Below are positions 63,655 through 64,000 of a stretch of 64,000 nt of DNA, one piece after another. A program made the position numbers and the translations under genes. The stretch's first letter is position 1; the number at the start of each line of letters is the position of its first letter. Below the pieces are notes generated by a model. It saw only the letters and a program-made list of their open reading frames with translations. It ran no database searches and had not been told where the DNA came from. The DNA lies in NCBI RefSeq assembly GCF_900156255.1, contig NZ_FTMK01000011.1, positions 44,020 to 108,019 on the forward strand, given 5' to 3'. The DNA comes from Paracoccus thiocyanatus (lineage in GTDB: Bacteria > Pseudomonadota > Alphaproteobacteria > Rhodobacterales > Rhodobacteraceae).

Positions 63655-64000
63655 GCTGCGGACTCATAATTCCTCATCCACAGCCTTGAGCATGCCATGA
63701 GGACGGCGGCGAGGTAGTTTTCCGCCGTCTTCTCGTATCGGGTGGCGATCTTTCGGAACTGCTTGAGCTTGGAGAAGAACCTCTCCACGAGGTTGCGCTG
63801 GCGGTAGAGGACCGGATCGACCTGCCGCTGCACCTTGCGGTCGCGTTGGGTCGGGATATGGCCGCGTCCGCCGCGCGCCGCGATCAGGTCGAGCACGGCG
63901 CGGGCATCGTAGCCGCGATCGGCCACCACATCGCCGGGTCGAGGATGCGTCGCCAGAAGCTCCTCGACCGCCGCCTTGTCGGACGCCTGCCCGGCAGAGA
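63651..64000 (-). CDS. IS5-family transposase, C-terminal part (5' end outside window)
   Basis: About 116 codons of a DDE transposase are visible, open to the right edge. They read AGQASDKAAVEELLATHPRP, then GDVVADRGYDARAVLDLIAA with the second catalytic Asp, IPTQRDRKVQRQVDPVLYRQ, and NLVERFFSKLKQFRKIATRY with the catalytic Glu and the Y-(2)-R-(3)-E-(6)-K pattern of IS5. The frame ends at 63651 inside the terminal region. Many members of this group use programmed frameshifting upstream; that part is not visible. Confidence 0.9.
   Translation of the reverse strand, partial: SAGQASDKAAVEELLATHPRPGDVVADRGYDARAVLDLIAARGGRGHIPTQRDRKVQRQVDPVLYRQRNLVERFFSKLKQFRKIATRYEKTAENYLAAVLMACSRLWMRNYESAA
63655..64000 (-). 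mobile_element. IS5-family insertion sequence, one end
   Basis: The transposase frame ends three to four bases from the sequence CTAG at 63651-63654, which fits the YTAR target of IS5 elements. GGCTGCGGACTCATAATTCC is the presumed terminal repeat. The other end is beyond the window, so the target duplication could not be confirmed. Confidence 0.7.

Overview
The window is about 64 kb of high-GC alphaproteobacterial chromosome, most likely from a Paracoccus species. The clearest sign is the cytochrome aa3 block: the CtaC and CtaE proteins match my recollection of the Paracoccus denitrificans subunits almost residue for residue, and the order ctaC-ctaB-small ORF-ctaG-ctaE-surf1 is the Paracoccus arrangement without ctaD. 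Most genes are housekeeping. Gene assignments rest on motif and family recognition by eye; no database search was run.

Layout. 1-3.1 kb: end of a nitronate monooxygenase gene, cmk, and three small exported proteins. 3.2-6.4 kb: tRNA-Thr and a GH13 / sensory-rhodopsin-transducer-like / LLM flavin oxidoreductase group. 6.5-10.6 kb: folE2, metZ, ispZ and a DUF1223 protein. 10.9-15.3 kb: acnA and rpsD converge on an unknown secreted-protein gene that is bracketed by inverted repeats. 15.5-19.4 kb: HesB/IscA-like protein, tpiA and metNIQ. 19.5-24.1 kb: thrC-M16 peptidase-GNAT-FAD oxidase, an operon with overlapping stops and starts. 24.1-28.4 kb: the cytochrome oxidase operon. 28.6-33.7 kb: tldD, dprA and a long OmpA-like protein.

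34-39.5 kb: the phosphate operon pstS-pstC-pstA-pstB-phoU-phoB. pstB carries a one-base frameshift and is fused by a deletion to a phoU lacking its N-terminal part. 39.7-40.8 kb: aroC. 40.9-50 kb: the most unusual region. A type I secretion ABC transporter and membrane-fusion protein are coupled to a 678-residue repeat protein and preceded by a 607-residue protein of extreme composition (Gln/Asp/Gly tract, perfect Asn-Ala-Ala tetrapeptides, Gly-rich half). Divergent from these lies a CsgD-like LuxR regulator coupled to a possible HEPN-like protein.

50-64 kb: a MOSC protein that appears to have absorbed an intergenic repeat into its reading frame, pdxY, tex, a small membrane protein, tRNA-Leu, nnrD/nnrE fusion, glnB-glnA, a Hint-domain protein with an uninterrupted run of 95 C residues, purB, a stand-alone FliG-like gene, a 47-residue membrane protein, and an IS5-family transposase running off the right edge.

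A dispersed repeat with core TATTTG-N3-AACG-N2-GAA recurs between genes and ties several of these observations together.
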